A DNA stretch of 64,000 nt. It comes from Ichthyophis bannanicus (lineage: Eukaryota > Chordata > Amphibia > Gymnophiona > Ichthyophiidae). The notes beneath the pieces are model-generated. The model made no database searches. It worked only from the letters and a program-made list of their open reading frames with translations, and was not told where the DNA came from. Where the stretch lies: assembly GCA_033557465.1 (NCBI GenBank), contig CM066033.1:909938808-910002807 (forward strand). Reading direction: 5' to 3'. Each line of letters begins with the position of its first letter. Position 1 is the first letter of the stretch. This document shows positions 1-9,350 of this stretch, piece by piece. The position numbers and the translations under genes are program-made.

Positions 1-1347
1 CTTGGACATATTAGCGATATTACACTGTACTTTGTGTGTCTTTCTGTGCGTACTCTTGCGGCATATCGTGCTGATGGCTCTTTGAATTTGTGTAGCTGTC
101 AGGATCTCCTGTAGTGCTTTTTTATGCTGGTGCTCTTTGCTGTTACCCACACCCCCACCCTACAAACGCCTCACAACCAGACAACCACCTAGTCTTCTTT
201 AATAGTTTCACTGGCCTTGCATATGATTGCTGCTTTCTCTCCCTGAAGAGCTACTCAGGTGGGAAGAGGAAGTTAAGTTGACTTGGCCAATTGCTAAGTG
301 GGAACAACAGGGGCAATGGAATGCACAGCAGAGACACAGGGGTATCACTACACAGACTCATAGGTGGACACAGAAGGTAGGCAGGCCAATCTCTTTTTCC
401 CAAGCTCTTCCAAACACAATCAAAAAACAAGGTCAGCATGGACAGCAAAGTCCTATATTTATTTATCATTTATAGCAGGTGTAGTGGGGAACATTTAGAA
501 ACTGCCTTGCACGTCCCCATGGATATGCAGAATACATCCTGGATGTGTGGCTGCATGCACCACCCTAACTGCACCCAAAAAATGCTCCCAGAAACCTCCC
601 CTTTGAGGTGTTCAGAGATGGATGTGGCTACAATTTCTAAAATCACATTCTGCATGTCCTCGCTTTTTCCATATTCTTCCCTGGGAGAGTCCACTTGCCA
701 AATAAGGCTTGTAAAATGACCCCCTTTATCAAAATTCAAAGTAGCATATCTGCCTGTTTGAAACTCTCAAACCAATCAAGTGTCATAGTAACCAACTCAT
801 AGTAACCAACTCATAGTACCAACTCATAGTAACTGATACTAAATATGATTATAACAGCACAATATAAAAATCAGCACAATGGGCCCAATATACTACAGTG
901 TTTTAAAGATAACATGATATTAATGCATATTAAAGTATGTTAACATGTTTAATGCATGGTAATGTTGCAGAAGCCGTAATACATTTGTATGTTTGTCTAG
1001 GCTAGCACGCACAAGCTATTAATGAGCTCATTGCAAGCTCCCTAAAGTGTAATTAAGATTTTGTGATGATTCTGGGGCTAAATGTCAGATTTGAAGTGGG
1101 TGATACTCATACTGCCACCATTATTTCTCCAAACCCCCCAGGACACACAGCACATGCCTTATTGCATTCTTTTTACCAGGCCAGGGACCCTTTGCCTATT
1201 CCATCAAGAGCTATAGCGGGGAAAAAGAGCACTCATGCTCCACTAGCTCTGCTGGGTAAAAAGGCTCACATAAAGATAGTCCAGTGCATTGTACACAGAG
1301 GAGGGAGGAAAAAGAGCAAAAGCAAAACCAAAGTTAAGGCAGAGAAG
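1..1347. other. AT-rich DNA, no gene recognised
   Basis: I find no protein family, RNA gene or transposon end here. Open frames are short and overlap on both strands without recognisable motifs. The only structure seen is the short tandem repeat at 784-834. Confidence 0.6.
784..834. repeat. Short 14-15 bp tandem repeat
   Basis: About four imperfect copies of a unit reading GTAACCAACTCATA follow one another directly. One copy has lost an A. This is a simple local tandem duplication with no visible coding role. Confidence 0.75.
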
Positions 1348-1545
1348 GAGGAATAGTCCAGTGGTTAAAGCAGTGGACTCAAAGTCAGAGTTCAAATCCA
1401 ATTTGTGCTCCATGTGACCTTGGACATGTCACTTAACTCTCCTTTACCTCTGGTGCAAGCTTAGATTGTAAGCCTGCTGGGGGCAATGATTCAACTCACC
1501 TTGAGCTAGAACTGCAAAAGTGAACTAAATCCAGAGAGAGGAAAA
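1348..1545 (+). repeat. tRNA-headed SINE relic
   Basis: The start carries a pol III A box-like TAGTCCAGTGG and a B box-like GAGTTCAAATCC. After these comes a body with GTGACCTTGGACATGTCAC, the phrase typical of MIR/CORE-type SINE bodies. The 3' end is degraded and has no clear LINE-type tail. It is a diverged SINE copy, presumably inert. Confidence 0.7.
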
Positions 1546-1583
1546 AACTACATTATAATCCTCCCATAAAGCACCTAAGAGTG

Positions 1584-1835
1584 AAGGAATAGCCTAGTGG
1601 TTAGAACACTGGCTTGGTAAGCAAGAGACCAGTCTTCAATTCCCTTTAGCACTCCTTGTGGCCTTGGGCAAGTTACTTAACCCTCCATTGCCTCAGAAGA
1701 AATACCTGGCAATCTCCTTCTGGTCACACTGCCAAGAAAACCCAGGAGCTGCTGGGTCACCAGGAGTCAGCATTGGCACAAAGGCAAACATTGCATTGCA
1801 AAACATCTATATTCCTGAAATATTAAACCCAGGAC
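1584..1835 (+). repeat. Second tRNA-headed SINE relic
   Basis: The A box-like TAGCCTAGTGG and a weak B box (AGTCTTCAATTCC) precede the body phrase CTTGGGCAAGTTACTTAACC. The tail shares the phrase AGGAGTCAGCATTG and CATTGCATTGCA with 16205-16260, so both carry the same SINE 3' region. It belongs to the same broad SINE group as 1348-1545 and 25851-26150. Confidence 0.65.
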
Positions 1836-2171
1836 CTGCCAATGGAGGCACATGCACAAGGTTGGAATCTTAGGAATTGATTTCCCTTTATTTTAATAAA
1901 GAGTAAAGTTGCTGTAATGCAAAATAAAATCCCTGACTCTGCTTTTAAGGGAGAGTGAAAATGCTTTTTTCCTTTGTTCGAGCACCTTTGCTGATTTTCA
2001 CTAGCTGAATTCAATCTCATTTTTTTTCGTTTTGAGTCGCAATCACATCATATAACTCCAAATGCCAAAGATGTCACATCAACAGATACAGCATATCTTG
2101 ATAGGATGACTATAGCCTTTTCTGGTATCAACTGGAAAGGTGATGCAGAAAACAGACCAGATATTCTTACA

Positions 2172-2195
2172 CCCCCCCCCCCCCCACCCCCTCCA
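2172..2195. repeat. C-rich homopolymer tract
   Basis: A run of fourteen C residues is followed by further C-rich sequence. It is a simple repeat, and its length is probably variable or error-prone in assembly. Confidence 0.8.
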
Positions 2196-2293
2196 CCCGG
2201 CCTCAACAGCTACAGTACAACAACAATAACAGTTAAAACAACATCAAACGTTTTATAGACTTTGCAACTACAATTAAAGATTCAATCTCTTCC

Positions 2294-2330
2294 AGCATGC
2301 TCTGTATCTTTCCTTGATACAGAGCATGCT
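2294..2330. repeat. Perfect 15 bp hairpin
   Basis: Arms 2294-2308 and 2316-2330 are perfect reverse complements (AGCATGCTCTGTATC) around a 7 nt loop. It lies about 85 bp outside the left end of the 2417-6298 element. It could be a small foldback relic. No function is evident. Confidence 0.8.
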
Positions 2331-2603
2331 TAATTTCTGCTAAGACAAAATTTGCTGATTGAAGTTATCATATACTATATTTTATCTTTTTTTCTTTGTT
2401 ACACATTTCTTTCTTAGGGCATGTTTACTAAACACCATTGCTGTGCGGGTTCCCGTTAGTGTGCTGGTGCCATATAAGGAGTGGGCGGGCCAGGCAGAAA
2501 AAAGGAAAAAACCGGACCGTACGTGTGTGCATCGCGCTAATGTGTGGGGCCCACATTATCGCATGGAAAGGCTAAGTGGGGCGCTGCTGCAGAACCAAAC
2601 AAC

Positions 2604-2678
2604 AGAGCCGTAGTACAACGGTGAAGACACTGACCTATGGTGCAGGGGCCAGGGGTTCAAACCCCTATTGCGCTCAAC
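2604..2678 (+). repeat. tRNA-like module
   Basis: The A box-like TAGTACAACGG (2611-2621) and B box-like GGGTTCAAACCCC (2653-2665) are spaced as in a tRNA gene. I could not pair a full acceptor stem, so this is tRNA-derived rather than a working tRNA. It is the first of three such modules in the left part of the element. Confidence 0.65.
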
Positions 2679-2734
2679 AAAAAAGACCAGCTGAGACATC
2701 AACTATTATGGGCAAAAGTGGTGTAGGAGGCATA

Positions 2735-3170
2735 CTGCTTATGGGCGGCAGAAGGCGGCGCACTCTTTTTTTATACGGCATGAGGCGGCACACTGTTCAT
2801 TGTGGGCGGCAGATGGCGGCGCGCTGTTAAGGTTGGGCGGCAGAGGGCGGCGCGCTGATAAAATCGGGCAACAGAAGGCGGCAAGTCGGTGGGCAGAAGG
2901 CAGCGCGCTGATGTGTGAGGGGGCAACCCAATAGTGGGAGGGATAAGTGGCGCGCTGATGTGCAAATAACAGCAATGGAGCCATAGCACAATGGTTAAGA
3001 CACTGACCACTCGTGCAGGCATCATGGGTTCAATTCCCCACAGTGCCCATTGAAGACAGCTGGCTGAGGCATTATTTTAGGAGGCATGCCCATGTTGGGC
3101 GGCATAAGGCGGCACGCTGTTAATGTTACGCGGCAGAAGGCGGCGCGCTGTTACTTTTGTGCGCCACAAG
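2735..3170. repeat. GGCGGCAGA-rich degenerate repeats
   Basis: Phrases such as GGGCGGCAGAAGGCGGC and GGCGCGCTGTTA recur at intervals of about 30-50 bases between and around the tRNA-like modules. They are irregular, GC-rich and CpG-rich, and carry no sustained coding frame that I trust. Confidence 0.6.
2977..3053 (+). repeat. tRNA-like module
   Basis: The A box TAGCACAATGG (2984-2994) and B box GGGTTCAATTCCC (3026-3038) both fit the pol III internal promoter consensus closely. The sequence after it (GCCCATTGAAGACAGCTGG) resembles what follows the neighbouring modules, so these are repeats of one another and not independent tRNA genes. Confidence 0.7.
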
Positions 3171-3222
3171 ACGGTGCGCCGATGGCTACAAGGCTGTGCG
3201 CTGCGGCTCAAACACAGGAGCA

Positions 3223-3300
3223 GAGCCACAGCACAATGGTGAAGACACTGACCAATGGTGCAGGTGTCAGGGGTTCGACCCCTCACAGTGCTCAGTGAAC
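3223..3300 (+). repeat. tRNA-like module
   Basis: CAGCACAATGG followed by GGGGTTCGACCCC (3270-3282) gives A and B boxes in tRNA spacing. The module at 55505-55600 is in the mirrored position of the giant element, which supports common descent of the two ends. Confidence 0.7.
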
Positions 3301-3409
3301 AAGGCTGGCTGGGGCAGTATGTATTATGGTGAGGAGTGCTGTAGGAGGCCTTCAAGGTTTATTTTATTTCCCACTACTAGTAAACCCGCTCTCACAGTGT
3401 GTTAACATA

Positions 3410-3600
3410 CGGATGCCCGTAAGGCACATGTTACAGTGCACTGTCCGCCAAGGCACCCTAGAATGTCCCCTATAGGGCACCATGTATGTTGTGACACAGG
3501 ACAATGTATAGTGCACCCAATATGGATGGCACCCATAAGGTGGCCTATAGGGCGCCCTAAGAGGCACCTTATGGGTACAGTATGCCAAGGGTGTGTTTGC
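3410..3600. repeat. GGCACC/GGTGCC degenerate repeat block
   Basis: Repeated phrases of the type GGCACCTTATGGG and TATAGGGCACC occur throughout. The same vocabulary fills 55190-55450 near the other end of the giant element. I infer it is a shared subterminal region of the transposon family, possibly transposase-binding. Confidence 0.5.
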
Positions 3601-3654
3601 TGTCATAAAAATATGTACAGTAAACAAAGATAATGCTCTGGACAACCCTATCAC

Positions 3655-3742
3655 AGAACCCCACAGTGGGCTTGAACCCATGACCTCTGGCTGCAAAGGT
3701 AGTGATGTAACCATTGGGCTACAGCCGTCACCTCACAGACAG
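3655..3742 (-). repeat. tRNA-like module (minus)
   Basis: On the minus strand it reads GTAGCCCAATGGTTA, then GGTCATGGGTTCAAGCCC, giving A and B box equivalents. It aligns along its length with the plus-strand module at 26925-27000. It lies beside the point where the internal deletion must have joined. Confidence 0.65.
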
Positions 3743-4805
3743 TCTGCTGTTGTAAACAAGATAGGGTTAGGCCACCCGTACCCATGATGCACTGCACATG
3801 CAAATCAGCTGTCCACAGATGCACACAAGATGGGGAATGCACCCCAACAGCTACCCGGCCTGGTAGGGGGAATTGTCCGTGTGCACCCACACAGCACCTC
3901 AGCCTGGTAGGGGGTCCTGAGCGGGTGGACTACCAGCAAAGAGTAGCTACACACCGTCACATTGTGCGGGTACTGTGCTCACCCTGAGGGTGTGATGTGG
4001 CGCCCAGGACCAGGTCCACAACACCAGCCATGACAGAGCTCCAAAACAGTACTAACCTGTGAGATAGGAAGGTGCTGCAGAAACATGTTGGATATCTCTG
4101 TCTGTCTCAGTTAGTGGAAACCCCCATGGACCCCTAGGTGGCCAAGGTACCACCACCCCCTCCCCCCATGGCAGCAGAGTGGACCATCAAACCCCAGTCC
4201 TGCTGGGGAACAGACACCCTACAGGGCAGTCCAAGCAGCTCCACACACATCCATAACACAATATCAGACAGACTTTAGGCCTGGACATCCAAAGATGCAC
4301 CCCAGCACTATCTGATATTCTCATGTAACAAGCCATCAGCCACTGCACCCTGCAAGGCACACCATCAAGACACATACCAGCTGTGAACAGTCTGCTGGTT
4401 AGCCCTGATGGAAATGCATGCACCCAAAACTGGTTTGGCAGCACACACAAGCAGAGAGTTCTGTGTGGAGGCCCCAACAGGAAACCCATATAGATCACAA
4501 GAGAGAAACACAATACAGCACTATGGGGGTGCCTAGCCATGCTGTCATCACTGCACACTCAGGGTGAGAGTGCTCCCCCAGCAGCACATACGGAGGTCAC
4601 CCTGTCTGTAGGTGGTGGCCGGACACTACAATGTCACAGCCAGTGCCCTATGCCCTGTGCAGATGCATCCTGGCCAGCCCACCATGTCTGACCTATACCC
4701 ATGGTACCTTGCTGCTCATTATGCACATTGGCAGGCCAATACTGGCAGTAGTGCTGGCAGTGTGGGTTGTGGAAGGTGTTTGCAGCCAACACACACTGTA
4801 TAGAC

Positions 4806-4956
4806 CAGGGGTGGGCACCTCCGGTCCTGGAGGGCCGCAGACCAGTCAGGTTTTCGGGATATCTCTAATGAATATGCATGAGATATATATGCATTAGAGA
4901 TATCCTGCCAACCTGACTGGTTTGTGGCCCTCCAGGGCTGGATCTGGAGACCCCTG
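4806..4956. mobile_element. Palindromic hAT-type MITE
   Basis: The element starts CAGGGGTGGGCACC, ends with ACCCCTG, and folds back on itself around ATGAATATGCATGAG-like centres. The 8 bp flanks (GTATAGAC and CCTTACAC) match at only about half of positions, as expected for an old hAT insertion. No coding capacity. It is related to 21093-21284. Confidence 0.75.
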
Positions 4957-5406
4957 CCTTACACCTCTGTCATTTGAGATCATGAGTGGGCAAGGTACAG
5001 ATGTCCTAGACATCAAAAGGGTATATAGAATGTGTCACATTCCTCCTCGATTCTCACCACCACCATGACTGTGGATCCGGCAGGGCCTGTCTGTTGCTGT
5101 GGACTGTGCCAGCCTGCACATGGCTAGGCCTCTGTCTTCCGTGGCTAGCGGCCACTGCCCCCTGCACTACATGTACTCATCTGCCAACATGCTGGCATGA
5201 GCTTCTCTCAGAGAAAGCAGATGACCTTATTGCAATGTGTCAGTACGGGACTGCATTTGGGTGACGTGGCTGTAGGTATTGCCCATTGTTGTGGTGTGTG
5301 TGTGGTGTTGGGTAAAATATGGGTGATCTCCCCATGCCTATGTTCCCTGCAAGACAGGGGTGTGTGTGCTATCGTTGTTCAGTGGTGGGTAAAATATATG
5401 GCCAGG

Positions 5407-5492
5407 GCTGGAAGGTGCCCCAGCTGGGATTTGAACCTCTGACCCTAGAAGTACTGGCTCTGTCTGCTGCACCACACTGTGGCCACAGGGAC
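5407..5492 (-). repeat. tRNA-like module (minus)
   Basis: The reverse complement gives GGTGCAGCAGACAGAG, then AGAGGTTCAAATCCC. The surrounding 100 bp match the reverse complement of 20945-21055, including the phrase GGGTAAAATAT, so it is the same module in the giant element. Confidence 0.6.
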
Positions 5493-5589
5493 AATGCAGT
5501 CCCTGGAGATAGTAACATGGCAGGATGGAGTCGCAAAGCCTGCTGTGTGCATTTCTACTGTGGGCTCCTTCACCCTGTCTGGTGACAAA

Positions 5590-6298
5590 CGTGCAAGTAA
5601 AGCCCACAGATGACCACGGGAAAAGGGGGATAAAATATAACCAAGCTGGGCTACAGTGATATTAATGGGCAAACATGGAAAACACTCCCAGGACAGCTCC
5701 AGAAAAAGGGAAATGTTTTTTGGACGAGACTCCGCTCCGTACACCTTTCCATAAATCATTTTTTCTTGGAGCTTTCCTGGGTGTGTTTTCTAGTTTTGCC
5801 CATCACTATAACTGTTCCCCAACTGAATTACTGTTTTTAATATTTTTGTGGTGGGCATTTTCTAGTTTTAATTGCACTTTTGTGCTGTGCACATGTATCA
5901 CACTGCTCACGTTTTGCAGGTTTCCCCGGTTGTGCTGTACATTGCTGACGGAGATGGTTTCTCTTCCCTTTAAATCCCCTCTACCGCGAGTGGTTCACTC
6001 GTGCTATTTTTGCAATGGAAATTCGGCCCCGCAACTGTGCGAGGGGCCTCTCCCCTCCCCTTCCCCGCCCATTAACCCCGTCTCTCCGCCCCTCCGGGGC
6101 CTTCCTCCGCCCTCCGTAGGCCTTTCCACGCCTCTATCGGACATTTACGGGCCCGTACTTGTGCGAGGCTCGTTAGAGTGACGCGCACGTGTGCGGGGGT
6201 TCGACGCATGTTTGCGGGGCACTTAAGAGCACTTAAGTGCTGCTTTTAGTGCGCTATTTTGCGCCGCGCAAAAAAGCGGTTTTTAGTAAACATGCCCC
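5590..6298 (-). repeat. Terminal region with internal foldback
   Basis: 5640-5720 pairs imperfectly with the inverted sequence at 5745-5830, giving a long imperfect stem. 5920-5975 and the GC-rich block 6040-6130 match the reverse complement of 19700-19915. The 168-codon open frame across it has no family features and is probably fortuitous. Confidence 0.6.
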
Positions 6299-6539
6299 TT
6301 AGTTTTTATCAGAAAGCCACCATATGTGACCTGCCATTGACAAATAAATGCTTTAGTCTTGGAGATGGATCCATTTATGCCTAGGTAAATTCATAGTAAC
6401 ATAGTAAATGACAAACGGAAAAGACAACTTGCACCCAAACACACACGCACCACCGAAACAACAGCCCATCACCTAACACAACCGGGACAAGGTCTGCACA
6501 GGCCCCAGGCCACACAGAACCAAACCCTGTCCACCGAAG

Positions 6540-6751
6540 TGCGAAGAACTCCTGTATATAGTTAACCTGTACATAGTTACGTTCTTACAGTATTGCTCAT
6601 AAACTTGTTCACAAGTCAAGTTATTTTGTAAAATATTTGTTCCTATTCTATGTAACGTGTTTTTAGGTTCCCTGTAAACCGCCCCTGATCTCTGGAAGGG
6701 GCGGTATAGAAAAATGTATAAAATAAATAAATAAAATAAATAATAAATAAA
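6540..6751 (+). repeat. L2-type LINE 3' end
   Basis: The fragment ends with AACCGCCCCTGATCTCTGG AAGGGGCGGTATA, a hairpin, followed by an AAATAAATAAA tail. The same hairpin closes the LINE at 22055-24400. Only the 3' untranslated region remains, so it is a strongly 5'-truncated copy. Confidence 0.75.
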
Positions 6752-6999
6752 TGATGGCAAAGCCCAGTCTGGGCTATCTAGTTGGTACTGTAAGATGGCT
6801 AGAGTGTTGCCTGCCACGTCATACAGGTTAGTTCCTCTATGCCTTTGTTTTGTTGAAGTGGAAAAGTTATTTAAGTTTGCTTTGATTCTATTCTCTTGCT
6901 ATATAGGGATCCTCTGTTTTGCCAAGGCATAGTGCCTATTGTTGAGGGCTCAAGTGACAGGGAAATTGTCTATTCGTACACGTTTACACATGAATAAGC

Positions 7000-7884
7000 A
7001 TGCACAAACAAACATATGTATGTGAGCCAATGTTATGGTTCAGGCTTCCCTCATCTCAATCGGTTGTCTGAATGGTGGAGCTGCATGGTGCAGATAATTT
7101 GGGATGATCTTGCAGTTTTAAGTCTCACAAGACTTGAAATCAGGAGATCAGCCTGCACTTCCTTTCCTGTGGGGTTCCACCATTCAGAGAGCTGATAATG
7201 GTGGGGGAAGCCTGAACCATAGCATTTTGAGGTGCTGCAGTCAGGGACAAGTATGGGTGAGTGAAGGAGGGATTGGATAAAGAAGGGGTTATGAATCGGA
7301 GAGAGAGAGAGAGTGGGTGAAGCCTGGGGGATGGGGGTTAGGAGAGAGAGAGAGAGACTGGGGGAAGGCTGGTAGAGTGGGGATTGAAAGACACACACAC
7401 ACACACAAACACACATGCACACAGCCCCCAAATTCCCCATGACATGTAGATACATACACACACGCAAGCAGCCCCTGACACTCTCCATGAAACACACATG
7501 CGCGCACAAACACACATATGCATGAATCCCCCAATACTACCTAGCCACTGTGGTGTGTTAGGGTAGCTGCACAAAAAACAAACAAACCCAAAAAACTACT
7601 TTGCTTTTCCTCTTTGTTCCTTTTGCAAAGGAGAAGAAAGGGGGTTCTTCTTATGAATTTCTATCTGTTCACAGTGGCCTTGATCTACAGCCTAGTGGCA
7701 AACAACCAAATTTTCGTAATAAGCATAGGAAATTTTAGCTTGCCTGTATTCCTTGCCTAGCCTTTTAAATTAGAAATGTTGGTGTATCCTCAGTTCATAT
7801 AGGGGGTTATTTTGTGCAACGAATAGCGGGAATGGACTACCCAATGGGACGTCCTTCCCTGCTATTCATGCCTTTTCCTGGCCT
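7000..7884. other. Simple repeats, no gene
   Basis: Contains a GA-rich run near 7300-7360, a CA microsatellite near 7388-7415 and further CA-rich sequence to about 7510. 7060-7085 and 7145-7215 include an inverted pair around TGAACCATAACATT/GGTTCAGGC-type phrases. Nothing here is recognisably coding. Confidence 0.6.
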
Positions 7885-8344
7885 CAACGAGTACCTGGCA
7901 GGTTCCCAAAAAGATACGCAGCTTCCACAATGCTTGTTCCGGGGTAAGCAGTAGATTTTCCAAGTCCTCTTTAATAATGATTTATGGATCTTTCCTCCAA
8001 GAACTTGTCCAAACCTTTTTTAAACCCAGCTACACTAAGGGGTATGTTTACTAAACCAAGCTAATGGTTAACCCGGGCTATCTGCCACTAGGTCCCATAT
8101 TATTCAACGGGACCTAGCTGCTGATAGCCCGGGTTAACCGTTAGCCCGGTTTAGTAAACATGCCCCTAACAGCTTTTGCTACATCCTCCAGTGACGAATT
8201 CCAGAGTTTGATTACACACTGAATGAAAAGATATTTTCTCTTATTAGCCTTAAATGGGTTATATTGTAGCTTCATTGTATGTCCCCTAGTAAATTCTACT
8301 TTTTGATAGCATAAACAATCAATCTATGTTCACCCATTCCACTG
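7885..8344 (-). mobile_element. CR1-like LINE 3' fragment
   Basis: On the minus strand this matches the last part of ORF2 and the 3' tail of the LINE at 40418-44465, including the stretch around TCCAGAGTTTGATTACAC. It is split by the MITE at 8039-8166. It ends abruptly against the Harbinger transposase relic, so it inserted into, or was recombined with, that element. Confidence 0.8.
8039..8166. mobile_element. 128 bp palindromic Harbinger-type MITE
   Basis: The ends GGGGTATGTTTACTAAA and TTTAGTAAACATGCCCC form inverted repeats that extend through most of the element (GGTTAACCCGGGCTATC inside). Exact TAA duplications lie at 8036-8038 and 8167-8169. It shares terminal bases with the 2417-6298 and 19572-55792 ends, so the same transposase probably moved all of them. 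It sits inside a CR1 fragment. Confidence 0.9.
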
Positions 8345-8349
8345 TGGTC

Positions 8350-9350
8350 TATGCATCAGAATCAGCTCTTCAACACTCCTATGGCCCTCTCCACTACAGC
8401 CTGGGTCCTGTGGTGTGCTTCATTATACCACTCCTCCTGTGGTGTCTGTGGATTGTGCACTGGTGTCAATAGCCATGTCCACAGCAGGTATCCGCAATCA
8501 CCTATGGGGCCAAGGGGACAGGCATGCATCAACTTTGCTTTGTGCATGGTCTGTCAGGGCTGGCAGGGACATCGTTCATCATGGGTTCTGTGGTGCACCA
8601 GCACCCAGATGCTCTGGAAACATCTCCCCACCAGTACTGCCTGGCAGACCAGATCTTACATGCATACATGCATTAACCTTTGGGGGTTGCACCACATGGT
8701 CACATACACAGCTCATATCACATCACATCAACTGCCAGCCCTGTCCACTTACCGAGCAGCCAGGCATCCCCAAGGCTTCCCCTGTCTGCAGCTTGTCCCA
8801 GTCCAGAATGCCCTAGTACCTAGTATGTATTGCATGTGATGGCCATATCTGCATTCATTACCACCTGCATGTTCATGGACTTGTAGTTGTGGTGATTCCG
8901 ATATGCCCTCAGCTCATGTCACAGTGCCCTCAGTGCCACATAGGTCCCATCAATGACATCTAGGACTAATGGGAAGTCATCCAGGTCATAGAAGGACTGC
9001 ATTGTGTCCTTTCACTCCTGAGGCATTCTGGCGAAGGCAATGAGGTATCCCAGCCTTTGGAGCAGGGCAGTGGTGAATGCATAGATGCAGTGGCACGCCA
9101 CGGACTGCATTGGTGCCTCTCATTGCACCAATGGCATGCTGGAAGCTGCCTGTGGCTAGGAAGCCAAGGGCTGTGGTGACCCGTACTGCCACTGGCAATG
9201 CCTGGCTTCGGCTGGTGGCTGGCTCCAGGTCACAACTCAGGATGCCGCACAGCTCCATGATAGTAGCACTGTCCAAGCAGTATCATTGGGATATCTTTTC
9301 CCCTCTTCCTCTGTCAGCTGGAGGTAGCTTTTCCTAGGCCTGAACACCTT
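8350..9350 (-). pseudogene. PIF/Harbinger transposase pseudogene
   Basis: Minus-strand fragments in order resemble HARBI1-like transposases. Near 8990-9275 there is an N-terminal region with MELCGILSCDLEPAT and LGFLATGSFQHAIG. Near 8870-8970 there is a catalytic-region remnant, VIDGTYVAL followed by YRNHHNYKSMN. At 8362-8547 the C-terminal part holds GDCGYLLWTWLLTP and VVERAIGVLKS. Frameshifts and stops separate the pieces, and the C-terminus is cut by the CR1 fragment at 8344. It is more decayed than the copy at 46.2 kb and only distantly similar to it. No terminal repeats could be assigned. Confidence 0.85.

Larger units (their letters stand above)
2417..6298 (-). mobile_element. Harbinger-like element, internally deleted copy
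   Basis: The left end GGGCATGTTTACTAAA and right end TTTAGTAAACATGCCCC form terminal inverted repeats flanked exactly by TTA at 2414-2416 and 6299-6301. Three-base TWA duplications are characteristic of PIF/Harbinger elements. There is no transposase inside. Read in reverse, its blocks match the giant element in order: 5590-6298 with 19572-20090, 5383-5490 with 20945-21055, 4612-4800 with 21740-21930, 3655-3990 with 26640-27000, and 2417-3600 with 55190-55792. The part missing from it is the gene-bearing middle. I infer a non-autonomous deletion derivative moved in trans. Confidence 0.75.

Noticed and set aside
2977..3053. Functional tRNA gene
   Set aside because: A and B boxes are good, but I could not form an acceptor stem, and near-identical modules repeat nearby, so it is a tRNA-derived repeat.
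5675..6181. 168-codon open frame in the right arm of the 3.9 kb element
   Set aside because: Sequence matches the non-coding left arm of the giant element in the reverse direction, where the frame is not kept.
7388..7510. Cys/Val-rich frames over CA repeats
   Set aside because: Three-frame translation of a microsatellite.
8351..8839. Plus-strand 162-codon frame
   Set aside because: It is antisense to the recognisable Harbinger transposase relic.
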